From Xiphias gladius (Eukaryota > Chordata > Actinopteri > Istiophoriformes > Xiphiidae), in assembly GCF_016859285.1 (NCBI RefSeq), contig NC_053414.1, positions 28,196,005 to 28,260,004 on the forward strand: a stretch of DNA of 64,000 nucleotides. Direction: 5' to 3'. Of the stretch, positions 1-12,906 are shown piece by piece. The notes under the pieces were generated by a model. It saw only the letters and a list, made by a program, of their open reading frames with translations. It was not told the origin of the DNA and searched no databases. Numbering within the stretch: the stretch's first letter is position 1; the number at the start of each line of letters is the position of its first letter. The position numbers and the translations under genes are program-made.

Positions 1-3000
1 TACAGAAGAGCACAGAGACCAGATGGGGGAATATAAGGGTATAGGAAACGTCTGCTCCAAGAATCCAGAGGACCAGGGTGCTGTTGGTGTAGAACGTTAT
101 GGATGTTCCAATCAGACCCACCACCACCACAGTGACCCGAATCACCCATTGCATTTCATAGTCTGAAGCCTAGGGACATGGAGTCATACAAAAGAAGACA
201 CTTCATTATACATTCATGTACCTGTGCTGTCCAAAATGGATTTATGTGATTTGTTTGTCCTTTTTAGTTTCCATTGAATGGAAAGATTAAGGAAAGAGAG
301 ACCAGCCCTAGGTCACACCTCTAGAAACACACTGTGCCACTCAGCTGCCACCATCCACATCTTATTCTCCATACCTGTTTACGCAGGATATTCTTGTAGA
401 TGTTTGACGAGAAAAGAGAAGTTGCGGACAGCAAGCCGGAGTCTGTGGATGACATGACAGCAGCGGCCACGGCTCCGATTCCAATGATTGAGATGTAAGA
501 CGGAGTGAGGTATTGTAGGGTTAGGGGAAGGACCAAAGTGTGCTCACCACGTACATATGGAGGTGGAGAGCTGTACAGTGTTAGGTTCCAGTCTGGACAA
601 GAGAAATAACAGTTAAATTCTTGTAAATTTTCCTCAATAGAATACAGAAACCCTGGCTCTATTCTGTATTAAAATGTTTTTCTATCTAAAGCAGTTCTGT
701 ACCAACTCGCACTTTAGCAGGTTAGGGAATTATACAGATTTTACAGTCTGTTATCACATAAATTAAAGGTGTGCATTTTTCAAGTTGTATAAATTGCTTT
801 GTTTGGCCCCTTGGGGGGCAACAGAACAAGTTATAATAAACACAACAGTTACATACTATGACGTCAGAAAGTTATTATGGCAAATGTGTCAGCAAATAGC
901 TGCTTATTTACACAGCATTATTAACATTTCCTTGCATTTGTACTTTTGGTCGTCTGATTGAAACTCCTGAAGGAAATATCGATCTCTTTAGCTACCAATG
1001 CTCCAGTATGTTTACCAGCTAGTCGCTAATTTTGTCTTCCCGCTTTAGGTGCTGGGCAGGTTTTCACTGCAAACAGCTGCCTATTGTAGTTGTTAATGGG
1101 GCTGATGAGAGCATTGAAAGTGAACCAAATTAAAATGCTCCATAGAGAGGAACTACGAAGCTGGGTGATATTTCTCTGTGAGTTCATCCCTTTGAGCAGC
1201 CCCTTTAACATAACACATTTGTTCCACTGCTAATATCGAAACACTGACAAGTGCAGCATTAAGGTGTTACTTTTACTTTTCTTACTAAAGAGAAATCCCC
1301 CAACTCTGAGTGTATTCTGTTTCACAACATCTGTACATTACAGTCACAGGCTGTAAAAAACAATCAAAAATTAATCAAATTACATGAACCCCATTTCACA
1401 TTCAATAATCACATAATAATCAAATTTAATATTATAAAATAATAATAAATATAATAAATGTACATACACAAAACGGAGAAAAAGAAATGCAAGGACAATA
1501 TAAAACAAAATACAAATAGTATTTATCACAAAGGTATAATCTTATATATATTATAGCTCCAAATCCAGATGTGCATAAGAGTTTATATATCATTTAAAAC
1601 TGTATTTACATTTATATGTCCAAAAGCAACCCAACTAACAAAGTCAGAAAAGCCTGTTGCTTAACCCTACACACAACAAACAACAGCATTTGTTTTGCCT
1701 TAAACAATAAACTATCATTTATGATTATTTAGGAAGTAGTAATAGGCTCCATGTGTTCCACCTCAAAAGTCTTGTTATGTGTGAATGTTGTAGTAAGAGT
1801 AATACTAACTGCTCGTGTGACGAGCACCTCTCTTTTATACTGAGCAAATTGTCTGTGGGCAATCAAGAAACAAGTAGCATTTTACAGTAAATTAGCAAAC
1901 AACATTCTCACAGAAAGCCCAGAAATTAGTGGTACTATGTAAGTCAAGTTGGGTTTCCAGTAGTACTGCACATCTCAGCACTGTAAACGGGAAAGTGTGT
2001 TATCACCTACACTGCTAAAGGTAAGCTATACTTTTTCACATTAACCCTTGGTAATGTACAGATGCCATACAGTATGTAGATGAAGAAAGACAACAAGCCA
2101 ACTTGCGCTGCTTCCTCTGTCATACTGCAAAATGACTAACAATCAATAATTTGTTCAAAGAATACAAATAGCTACAGGCCACCTTGTGTCTGTATTGAAG
2201 GTCTGTCATCTCTCAATCTGACTCTCACCTGTGGAGGCTGCGACAGCCCCAACCAAGACAGGGGGGATTCCCAGTATTGCAATGACAAGGGCAGCGGCAT
2301 AGCAGGTTAACTGGGCTGTTAGTGAGGAGCAGGCAGACAGCGTCCTCTGGTGGAAGCTCTGAAACGAAACACTGCCAAGCCCCTGGAATAAAGAGTAGAG
2401 GGTGAAGAGGAACATGCATGATGAGGACAAGGAAAAATGAGGAAGATAAGGAAGGAATGAAAAGACAATCTGATACAGAGCATTTCTACATCAAAATGAA
2501 GGAAATTTTCTGTGAAGTTCAGGAAGAAACAAGGCTTTGAAGATTTTCTAATACTGCTCTGACAAATTGAAAAATGTACTCACTGTTATTCCCTTACAAA
2601 ATGTTTACATGTTACTCCTACTCAAAAGCTACAGTCTGTCACAGAATGCATGAGGCAAAAGGCACCAAAACACTCTAGTAAGGTCACTGGTCCAACACAG
2701 GGTTGACCTTAGCTGCATTCTTTGAATTGTGGACAGAAACCAGAGCAACCGTGGAAGAACTCAACACAGACTCCGGGCTGACATTCAGACCATAAACCTT
2801 ACTTGAGGGAAGTAACACTTCTAACCATTGAACCACATTGCTGACCTTTAACTTTCATTGAGTTAAACTATGTAGAGTGTTCCACTGTTGTCGAGTGATA
2901 AAAAGAAAGAGATGGGTTTACATATTTATTACAATTACATAAAGTTAAATCAGTTTTATTGTGTAAAAGTGGAGAAATGATTAGGCAGTTAAGACAACCT

Positions 3001-5820
3001 CAAACATTTAAGTAAAAAAAACAAAACACTATTTGACAACACTGTAAACATAAAAGTTTACATAGAAATATAAAATAAAAAGCCACGCAAATATCTCCAA
3101 ATGAACAACATCTCACAGCTGCACGTGAGAGACATGTTTCAGTCATAAAGAAGCAACATGATGTGCATCATGTACTGTATACCTGCTGTCATGACAACTA
3201 CTGACCTTGCCTTGGTCCAGTTATTTAATGAACAGTGCTCCTCTGTGTTGGATAAAGCGGCTCTTTAAAATCTAGACAAATCTCCTACGTCAAATCTTCT
3301 CCTTGGATTAATGAGTCAATCTGCAGTTTTAGGCGCAAATGTAGGAAGACAAAGCGCTTATGGAAAGCCACTAAGCTAGAGGTCCATTGGCTGCATCGTA
3401 AAGAGCTTTTAATCAGTTTTAATGAAATGATGCAGGATACTAGGACTTTATTTTTTCCAACCTAATTTCATCTAACAAAAGAAATTTAAAAAGTTGTCTT
3501 CGACACTATAAACACTATTTTCTCTCCTACTGCTCCACAAGTGCCTGTCTTCTCTAACACTGCTTGCAATAACCTTCTTAACTGTTTTCTGGACAATAGG
3601 CTAAACCAGCTGGTGGGTATTTCCGGGTCTGCCGTGTATTTGTTCTCATCCCATCTTGCTGATAGGGGTTTTTCGGCCCCCTGTGTGTCAGCTCACAGCG
3701 CCTTTGTTATGCAGTGTCTCAAAGGGTTCTGTTCTGGGTCCTATATTGTTCTCTTTGTATTTGCTGAATCTTAGAGATTATTAGCCATTATAGCGGCATC
3801 TCTTATCAATTTTATGCCGATCATATTCAGTTGTATTGCTCTTTTAAAACTGATGAGAGTAACTAATTGTCCATTGTAAATGAATGTCTGGATGCCATCA
3901 AGATTTGGATGGCTGACAACTGCCTTCAGTTAAATGCAAATAAGACAGAAGATTTCAAATTGCTCCTGAAAATTTAATTCCAAACATCATGCAGTATAAG
4001 TGTTTTTGTTCAGCGTCACCTTCAACATTTAGGTGTCTTCTTTGACTAATCATTGTCTTTTGATGATCATGTCAGTCAGTTTTTGCACTCATTTTTTTCC
4101 AATTGAGACACATTGCTAAATTAAGATCTGTAGTCAGCAAGGTTGAGATAGAGATGATTATTCATGCATTTATTTCTTATTGTTTAGATTACTGTAACGC
4201 GTATTCAGCTTACCAGCATTAGGAAGTCATCAATCCATTTCCAGACTCTGTCCTTGTCCAGAGTGCCGACCCAGGGTTCCTGAAACGTGTGGTTGAAAGC
4301 AGTCTGGGCAATGTTTGTAGATTTGGGGTTGAGCAGAAGGAAGGGGATACACAGCCCCTGCAAATAGATATTGACCAGAACAACTTGGTTATTTTGTCAG
4401 ATGTTAAACTGTAAATATGACCTTTGAACATTAGTGGAAAACATGGGGAGAAAGCAAGAGCTATGAACATATAATAAAGGTTCTTCCAGTAATTTTACTA
4501 ATGTATCAAAATGTATCTTAACCAACTCAGGTGATTCAGAATCAGCTTGTGAAATTTTTCCTTTCACACTTTTTCTGCACAAAATTGAGACTCAACACTG
4601 CTTGAGACATTCATTTTGTTTTGGAAAATTTGGGAAAAATGGTAACTGTTTTCAATGTTGTGGCTGATTGGTGTATGTCAGGTGGTGGAGCTTTATACTA
4701 GATGCTAAGATACTGTACAGCTTTAAAATGAACACTTGCTACTGTACAAGATGCTGTAACTAACCAAACTGAGGAAAATTAGAGAGAGCTGGAGGATGTC
4801 AGTGTAGGCCACTGAATAAAGGCCTCCTAACAAAGTGTAGACGATGGCCACCGCTGATGAGATCCAAATAGAATAAACATAGGGCAATTCCAATATCACA
4901 CTCATAGTTGCTCCTGTAAGACAAACCCACAAACACAGAAATTCTATTTTAAATGTTTTAATTAAATCAACCACTGGATGAAAATTTGTGTTTTTACTTG
5001 GTATGTAGGTGTGTTTACCTAAGCCAAGCAGAGTGCAGGACACCCACAGCACATCCACCAGCAGAGAAGGCAGTACTAGAGCACCACTCAGAAGGCTGCC
5101 ATACTTTATCTGGAATGGGTCCATCATGGTGATATATTTCTTGTCCCTCATTGGCTTGGCAAAGAACAGACCACCTTGTGCATTGGATGAGATATGGACT
5201 ATTATTTTGTATTTGATATCTGAATACACGTTTAAAAACTCTACTTTGGGTTGCATAGTTTTCACTATGTCCTTGAACTTTTGATGCTGCATGCACTGTG
5301 TACTGCAAGTTTCAGATATGAAGTACATCAAGCGTAACAAAACCAATTCCTGACTGTGTACAGTGTTGTACATTTTAATGTAGCGGTTTACTAAAATGAC
5401 TGATTGCTAGAACGAAAAAGTGAATAATATTTATAAAACAAATCAAATGAGTGATACGAAAACAATGTGTTTATGTCTGATATCTAGATCAGCACAGTCA
5501 CCTGTCTTTATAGTGTATGTCTTACCTATTATGAAAGACACAGAGTATTGAATAGGCATAAGAGCCCATATCAAGCCCATTTTAGGAGTGTACACTGCCT
5601 CAGCTACACCCAGGATAAAACCACCTCCGACCCAAGTAGCTGCAGAAAAATCATACGCACACATACACACACATCCTTGTTTTATTACATTTCTGGGGAC
5701 TCATAATTGACATAATGCTTTACCTAAAACCTTACCCTAACCTTAACCACTGAGCCAAAAATCTTTTTTTTTCCCCAATTGGGGACACATATTTTGTTGA
5801 ATTAGCTGGTTTTTAGTTTG

Positions 5821-5916
<96 letters not shown>

Positions 5917-7636
5917 TTAAACAAATATTGCTGAGGGCAGATGATGTCCTTTGCTTTCGTAGATTCAGCTGTGTAAACATGCAGTAAGAGTCACTACCAA
6001 CCGGAACTGGGATGATACAACAGGCTATTTGTCTAAGATATACTGTATATGGTTGTAGAAGGGAGCTCCTGTGATGACCCCTTTTACCATCCATAACTGT
6101 AGGTGTTAAAACAATATTTTTTCCAGTCATTAATAAATTTAACCAATACAGTGTGATTGTGTCAATAACCAACATGGTGATGGTTACTGAAGATGATCTT
6201 CCCTTACAATTAATAATGCACTACCTCATATGCTGCAGTACTTTTCCAGAAAAGTTGGAATGAAAGCGCTGTCTTACCCAACGTAGACATGTTCTTATTT
6301 AGAAGCAGCATGGTACTGGTTGCACAAGATTCAACCAAGTTAACCACAGTGAATCTGGCACAGGGGCTATCTTTCTGTTGGATTTTACTGGTCTAGCAGT
6401 GGAATAAAGGTCTAATGTGTTTAAAATGGAATAAATGTTTTGAGAGGACAACATGTCCTTTGTGGCCATAAAGTTCATGCTTATACAGCAACCATTCTAC
6501 ACTGATTTACATCACACAGTCAACAATTAAAATAGCACACCAAAACATCATGAATGCTTCAGGCATAGTACATCTTTGCCTTGAATCATGAAATCACAGC
6601 CCACGACTTGAGTAAAATGTAATCCTAAAATTAGATTAGTAAAACTAATCTGTTGCCCAATACATTATTTGGCCCCCATGAAATTAACAGTATCCACAAG
6701 ATTACGGAACTGCAATGGTCTGTGAGGCTACAGCCTGACTAGTCTCCTTAAAATGAAAAACATAGATATGGATCTCGTCTTCAATAAAAATACACAATAC
6801 AATTCCTCCCTGATGCACTGATGAACAATAAATAACTCCAGATGAACAACTCAAATCAGCTGCTACACAAGCCAAGCTGACATGACATTATATTTGATAA
6901 TGAGACAATTACCCTGTTCATTGAGAAATTTGCTTTTGTTTCCACTGTTGTCTTGAGAGAATAACATTTTATGAGGACAAAAGGTTAATAACAACTGATC
7001 TAGGAAAAACTGCCTTTGCTGTAAATTCGTAAATCTCGTGGGATAGTCTGCAATTTCAACTGAACTCTATCACTTATACCTCTCTGTAACTTCAAGAACA
7101 CTGTCATTAACCATTTTCTACCTTCTTGTGGCTTCTTCTATAGAGCCTGCACATTGTATACTGTCTGATGTCTGCTTTAAATGTGTCTGTCCATCCTTGT
7201 TACTTTGTTTCAATAATTTCACTCAATTTTGCTGTAAAAGAGCAGTCACGCTCAGCCACCCAACCTATATAAATAAAGGGTAAATAAACAAAGAATAAAT
7301 TAATGTTCACAGAAAGAAACAACTGTTTTTATCCTGAAATAATGAGATAATTAACTTGATCTCGAAAAAATCATATGTGACAACATAAACCTATTTATGA
7401 TCATATTAAATATTATCAGCTGGGCTAAGATGAGTTTCTGAGTCCCACTTACCAGTCATGGTGAAAATCCCAACCAACAAGCTGATATTCCTGTCTCCAA
7501 GGAGCACCACTTCGGTCTTGTTTCCATGGCTCTTCCTCTCAGCCTTCCTGGACTTTTGGGAGGCCCACAACCCTGTCCCCAGAATAAGGATGTAGAACAC
7601 CACCACTGCAACCACACCGGGAATGTTCAGAGCCAT
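1..7636 (-). CDS. slc5a7: High-affinity choline transporter 1-like (SLC5A7-type sodium/solute symporter), 3'-partial
   Basis: Eight coding exons can be read on the minus strand: 7453-7636, 5526-5639, 5174-5019, 4913-4765, 4357-4214, 2382-2229, 592-375 and 169-1 (continuing off the left edge). All junctions are GT/AG and phases join without a break. The start ATG at 7636 opens a hydrophobic first helix ([21 protein letters not shown]). Landmarks of the family follow in order: [16 protein letters not shown] (exon 2), GLFFAKPMR (exon 3), [17 protein letters not shown] (exon 4), [17 protein letters not shown] (exon 7). CHT1 imports choline with sodium at cholinergic terminals. This copy is clearly divergent: the usual GG-x-PWQ region at the start of exon 6 reads GLGSVSFQ. 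It may be a fish CHT-like paralogue with another substrate. Introns hold a long CA repeat (intron 1) and an antisense LINE piece (intron 5). Confidence 0.88.
3541..4205 (+). mobile_element. Degenerate LINE reverse-transcriptase fragment in intron 5 of the choline transporter-like gene
   Basis: Translating the plus strand with frameshifts gives typical fish non-LTR reverse-transcriptase phrases: [15 protein letters not shown] near 3735, then [20 protein letters not shown] near 3890, then LQHLGVFFD near 4020. It belongs to the CR1/Rex1-like type; exact family undetermined. It is antisense to the host gene and stops within about 10 bases of the exon 5 splice donor (exon end 4214). It is broken by many stops and cannot make protein. 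Confidence 0.75.
5822..5915. repeat. CA dinucleotide microsatellite, about 47 units
   Basis: An uninterrupted run of CA covers the interval, in intron 1 of the choline transporter-like gene (between exons at 7453 and 5639). Its reverse complement is an open TG run that mimics a Cys-Val repeat protein, which is not real. Confidence 0.98.
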
Positions 7637-8640
7637 GGCGGTCAGACACGATAGAGCGCACTGAAAAGCAGATCAGCCGAATGGATACAAAATACTGACG
7701 CTGTATATGGAGCGCAAGTGTGCAAAAGTAAAGATCACCAATAGAGTCAGGAACCAAAGCTTACCAGAGCTGACAATATATTCCTGATGTTGTTCAACTT
7801 AACCTGTTTAGTTTAGCAACGAACCCTCACTGGTTAGTTTTAATGATTAATGAATAGTGATTGAAGTGTCGACTTTCAGCTTTAATTCAAAGGGTTTAAC
7901 AAAAATATTGCATTAACAGTTTAGGAATTAAAGCCTTTTTTATAAGCGGCCCCTATTTTTCCAAGGCTCAAAAGTATTGGGATTCATGTCAATAAATGTG
8001 AGTGTGGTTTTTTTAGGCCATCTTCAGAACATCGTAGTTTCACCATGGAAGACCTACGTCAATAACACCCACATAATTGTGTGTCTAAGTACAAGTGAAG
8101 TCGGGTTCTCTTAGCATCAAGGTTGTCTTTTCCTAAGTCCTTATGAATTCTCCTTCACATCTTTCCATGGATGTCAAGGAAAAGCTTTTTAGGAAAACTT
8201 GTTTTGTTTGGTTTTTTTTGTAACTTTTTGAGAGAGCCAGAGACTAAATACACAAGAAACACAAAGGTAATTGGGAAAAGGTGAAACTAATCAGGGCAGG
8301 GCAGGCAATCAAACAGGCAGGGAACACACATGGGCAGGAACTAAAGCAAACACAGACTCAAAAGAACGGTGATTTCAAACTAAAACAAGAAACACTAAAT
8401 AGACACTAAAGAGGGGCAGATCATGACAAGCAGTGACTGAGAGCAGTGGATGAAATGCAAAAACCACAACACATATCCATCACCACATAAAAGATGTACT
8501 GCAGCTGGTGTTAGTGGACATATGTTTAAAAAAAATGGCTTGCACAACACGGCACACTGACACCGCTTACAGTAAATAATACAGCCAACAGCATTGCATA
8601 AAAAAACTCAGCTGCATTGAACCATACTGGTACAGTTGAA
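7637..8640. other. Upstream flank of the choline transporter-like gene
   Basis: No coding exon is visible. The 5' untranslated region and promoter should lie here, but no TATA box or CpG island could be fixed by eye. 7870-8180 resembles the internal part of a non-autonomous Tc1-type repeat (a run beginning GACTTTCAGCTTTAATTC), which I cannot bound. Confidence 0.4.
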
Positions 8641-8940
8641 ATTGGTAGTTATTTGGTAGATTAATTGATTAGCCAACTGTAAAAAAATTGATTCATTGAT
8701 TAATCATTGAGGTAATTTTTAAACAGAAAACTCTAAACATTCTCTGGTTTCAGCTTCACCAATGTGAGGATTTTCTGCTTTTCATTGTTTTCTGTCCTTT
8801 ATGTTGCATATCTTGGTTTTTTAGACATTTTTCACTTTTTTATTATTTTTTATAGACCAAACAATCAATCTTTTAGTAGAGGAAAATAACAGGCAGATAA
8901 AACAATGAAGAAAATAACTGGTAACTGCAGCTCTACATGC
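8640..8940. repeat. Common teleost interspersed repeat, AT-rich with ATTGATTAATCATTG motif
   Basis: The stretch carries repeated GATTAAT/ATTGATT words at one end and ends in AAAATAACTGGTAACTGCAG followed by CTCTAC. This layout is that of a short dispersed fish repeat seen many times per genome, probably non-autonomous. No coding capacity. Confidence 0.5.
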
Positions 8941-10810
8941 TGGCTAAAGCCATAACACCACAAGTCAAACTACCACAATGGGTCACCAAACGTACCACTT
9001 AAGCAGGAAACACAATCTACTGCATCAACTTTCAAAGGTCAAAAGTTGGGACAATGTAAAAGAGAAGTAAGCCCATGTAAAATATTACTTTTTCTGCCCT
9101 TTAAGACCCAAATATCAATGTTCCTACAGTTCCTATCATTGTTCCTACAATATATAGATTGTAGCTATTATATATTTCATAATGTGCCTTTGCATTCAAC
9201 CAGCCTATGAGGACCAAACTTTTTGCAACCTGTAGCTTGCTAACTTTTTCAGAATGAACAACTCATACTGCAGAGCCACACGTTCATCATATTGTTGCAC
9301 TGGAAGTCCGTTGCTTTTGAAACAGCTCTGGTCCAAACTTATTGATCTGAGCTACTGACATTATAAACTGCTAACAATGACCCGTACATCCGAGACAATG
9401 AAAGTGAGTTAGCAAAGAGTGTGAAACAGGTAAATGTTTATGTTAGCTGTTTTCCAATTGTTTCACGACTAGCTAGCGTTAGCTAAAAAGTGGTCTTTAC
9501 ACCATTCTAATAAGCAATGAAATTCATGACTTGAAAACAGTTAGGAGCTTAACAATTCAATTCAATACATGTGTCCATACCCTTAGGAGCCACAAACAAA
9601 GATCCAGGGCCAACTGTCATGGCAGACTGGGCTCCAGTAAATCCATTTACAGGAACAACGCTTTGACTGAACTTACTTTGACACCTGCGGGTCCAACACG
9701 ATCTGTTCTCCTGCGAGCTGGGTTATGCTGTATTTGCGGAGAGGCAGGGCCCACTGTAGCTATTCAAACTAGAACCCTGATAAACCCCGTTCCATCACGC
9801 AAAATAACAGTCCCAAGTCCACGGCGGGCCCAGCTGCGCGTGCGTTCAGGCTCTCCTCCCGTGTTGTGTGCGCGTGCGAATGTGTGTGTGTTTGTGTGTG
9901 TGTGGGGGGGGGGGGGGGGGGGGTGCACATGGTGTAATACGTAATGCCACACAAAGTTACAGGTTTTTAGTTTTTTGCAACCATACTGAGGACATGACCT
10001 CAGTGGTAGCTATGGTCCTTACCCTTCTCTCCTATCCTGTGTTGTACACTGGGCCCATCACGCACAGGGCATCGGCTGTTTTCACACACTCCCATTCTGG
10101 AGGTGTCATGGTGAGTGCACCCATCCACGCTATGTGCTTCGAGGACTTAAAACCAGTTGTTCCCCTCTGTGACCTGTGCAAAAGCATATGAGTGTTTTGT
10201 AGACACAATCAGTAACACTTCCAAAAATCACCTCTGTCACACAGATGGTGGTTGGTGGCTGCAAGCTGATGGTTTTACCAAGTTGTAGTTCATTTCGAAA
10301 CAAAAGAAATACACAAACAATTGTACTTTCAACACAAATGTACCCTGGAATCAAGCTTGATTTGTGTCATTACCCTATGCTTGCATAGTTTATTTAATTA
10401 CTGTTATTCTTCCTTTGTTAAATTCCAAACTCCACAGCTCCATTATGCAACACAGGCTTTCTGCTGAAAAAATGTTGTCTCCAAGTTCAAATAACTCTGA
10501 TGACATTGTGAGGGTTGATTTTTAGACTTTGAAAGCTCCCTCCAAAGACACAGAACACATTAAAACAGCTGTTTTTACAGGCTGAATTATACTTGATGAA
10601 TGAACTGAACTTGATGTGTTTAATCAGTGGAGTTCCCCTTTCAGTTAAACTGATGAACAGGGTATTTCATTTAACTTTGCCTTCAACCATATTTCCCTCA
10701 AAAGGCTACAGTATCTTCACAAAATCTTGGTCACAGTCCTGGAGAACACTACTTCAAACAGGAACCAATACTATGTGCTATTTTTTTTTTTACTTTACTT
10801 GAGAAGTAGT
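8941..10810. other. Intergenic DNA with a 20-base G run
   Basis: No exon recognised. 9590-9930 is more GC-rich than its surroundings and ends in a TG-rich tract followed by 20 consecutive G (9904-9923). The short open frames here depend on these simple repeats and have no recognisable domain. 10230-10810 is ordinary AT-rich sequence. Confidence 0.4.
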
Positions 10811-11208
10811 GAAATACAATTCAAGTCAAATTTTATTTATATAGCCCAGTATCAAAAATCTCCAATTTGCCTCAAGGGGCTTAACAGTCTATACAGCAAC
10901 AACCTCTTTCCTTAGTCACTTGAATCAGACAAGGAAAAACTCCCCCAAAAAAAACCTTTAATGGGAAGAAATGGAAGAAACCTCAGGACGAGCAACAGAG
11001 GAGGGATCCCTCTTCCTGGAACGATAGACAAACAGCAGGTTTGCAGTATGGACAATCAGGATGACAACATTAGAGACTGTACACATTAATAAAGAATGTG
11101 ATCCAGGAGGACATTGAGCAACTTCAAGGTGCCGCTAACAGATAAGACCTTAACCACATGACCTCCTCTCCACCATGAAGTCCTAGAAAGAGGACAGACT
11201 ACACAACC

Positions 11209-11244
<36 letters not shown>

Positions 11245-12906
11245 CACACAGCCTGGACGTTCATGTGCTTGAGGGAATAAACAAACAAAGGGTTAGAGAG
11301 ATGCAGTGGTTTTCAGAAAGGTTACAGTAATCTTGTTGGCAGGACAATATGAACGATACAGTATGTACTAGGTTTAATGAATTCATTGAGATTGAGATCA
11401 ACTCACCAGTGAGAGAATGGTAACAGGTACCAGGCCTGAGTAATCAAAGAATAAGCCACTAAGTAAAAGTTAAAGCATAACGGTGAGTTTTAAGTTGGAA
11501 TTTTAATGTCTCAACGGAGTCAGACAGTCTGATATCAGCAGGGAGGTTGTTCCAGAGGAGAGGGGCAGGATAGGAAAGAAAGGCCCTGCGGCCTGCTGAC
11601 TTCTTTTTAACTCTGGTGACAGACAAGAGTCCAAGCAGAGCATGGGATGGAATATAAGGTTTAAGATGATCAGACAGATATGAAGGGGCCTGCACATTTA
11701 TGATTTTGCATGTGATTAGAAAAATCTTAAGTGACATTGATACAGAGCCAATGAAGGGAAGCTAAAAATGGTGTGATGTGTTAAAATTTTCTGGATTTTG
11801 TTAAAATTCTAGCTGCAGCATTCTGAACCTTTTGAAGACTTTTAGTAATAGCATGTAGCAGGCCTGAAAACAAAACGTAACAATAATCCAGTCTGGATGA
11901 CACAAAGGTGTAAATTAGGATCTCAACATCTGCTATGCACAGGTAAGACCAAATCCTAGCTATGTTACGTAGGTGAAAAAAAGGCAGTCTGGGTGATGTC
12001 TTGTGTGCTGACCAAAAGGGAGGGTAGTATCAAATGTAACACCAAGGTTCTTGGCTGTCATACCGTGAGAAATCACAGTTATCAAGGGTTACTTTTACTT
12101 GTTCAAACTGCTGTCTATGTCAGGCAAAGCAAATGACCAGCATCTAAGTGTTATCTGAATTTAGGAGCAGGAGATGTTGTGACATCCAGCTTTTCACAGC
12201 AGACAATCTCTCATTTGATCATTAAGAAGAGTCACCAGCCTTTACAGGAAGATACAGCTGAGTATCATCAACATGACAGTGGAATTAATTCCATGATTGA
12301 ATGGGTGAATGGGTGTTAAGCTGCTTGGGGCAGGATCTCAAGACAACATTTAAAGTGGCTGATTAGTGGTGTCATAGAACTCATCCTCTGTTTAGTGATG
12401 GTCATTCCAGTTTGACGTAGATGGCTTGTGAATGAAACAAGCCATCGAACTTGATGGACCAATGTGTATAGTGCTAAATACATCAGCACCAATGTTGGGA
12501 GGACAGGCTAATATCATTTCAAATTTGAGATGTGAGAGAGGAGACCGATCAGGAACCACTATCCCATGAGACAGAATCAGGTCAAGTGTATTACCACTGC
12601 AGTGAGGAAGTTCACACACAAACTGGGTGAAACCAAAAGTATCAACAAGTGCCAGATCAGAGGCCTTATTCAGTTACCTGTAATCAGAATCTAATCAGAA
12701 TGAGTAACAAGGTCTGAGATAACTTCTCCAAATTCTACTAAAAATTGTGAATAAGGGCCAGGTGGTCTGTAGAGTACCACAACGTGGAATGGTCGGAATC
12801 TTTTGCGCTGGACAAAGCGATCAATAGCTGATGGAGATGGTTTCAATACAAGGGCATCAAAAGAGTTAAAGTAATGTCCAGATTGAATAATAAACTGAAA
12901 GTACAT
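10811..12906 (-). mobile_element. Composite LINE copy with endonuclease and C-terminal fragments, minus strand
   Basis: Read on the minus strand from 12906, an endonuclease-like piece appears first (FHVVVLYRPPGPYSQFLVEF near 12770; CELPHCSGNTLDLILSHG near 12590). At 11737-11459 comes the usual end of a fish LINE ORF2 (APLLWNNLPADIRLSDSVE then LKFQLKTHRYAL and a stop). 11450-10811 is the 3' untranslated part, ending in the widespread AAATTTTATTTATATAG word. The reverse-transcriptase core between these parts is missing or replaced by another dispersed repeat (about 11740-12380). A GA microsatellite interrupts it at 11213-11242. Family uncertain (CR1/Rex1-like). Confidence 0.65.
11213..11242. 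repeat. GA dinucleotide microsatellite
   Basis: About fifteen GA units inside the 3' part of the LINE copy. Confidence 0.95.

Noticed and set aside
5813-6175. A 120-codon frame with a long Cys-Val repeat
   Set aside because: It is the translation of the CA microsatellite plus intron sequence of the choline transporter-like gene.
9531-9944. A 137-codon plus-strand frame
   Set aside because: No domain, ends in the TG and G tracts, and no splice or start context supports it.
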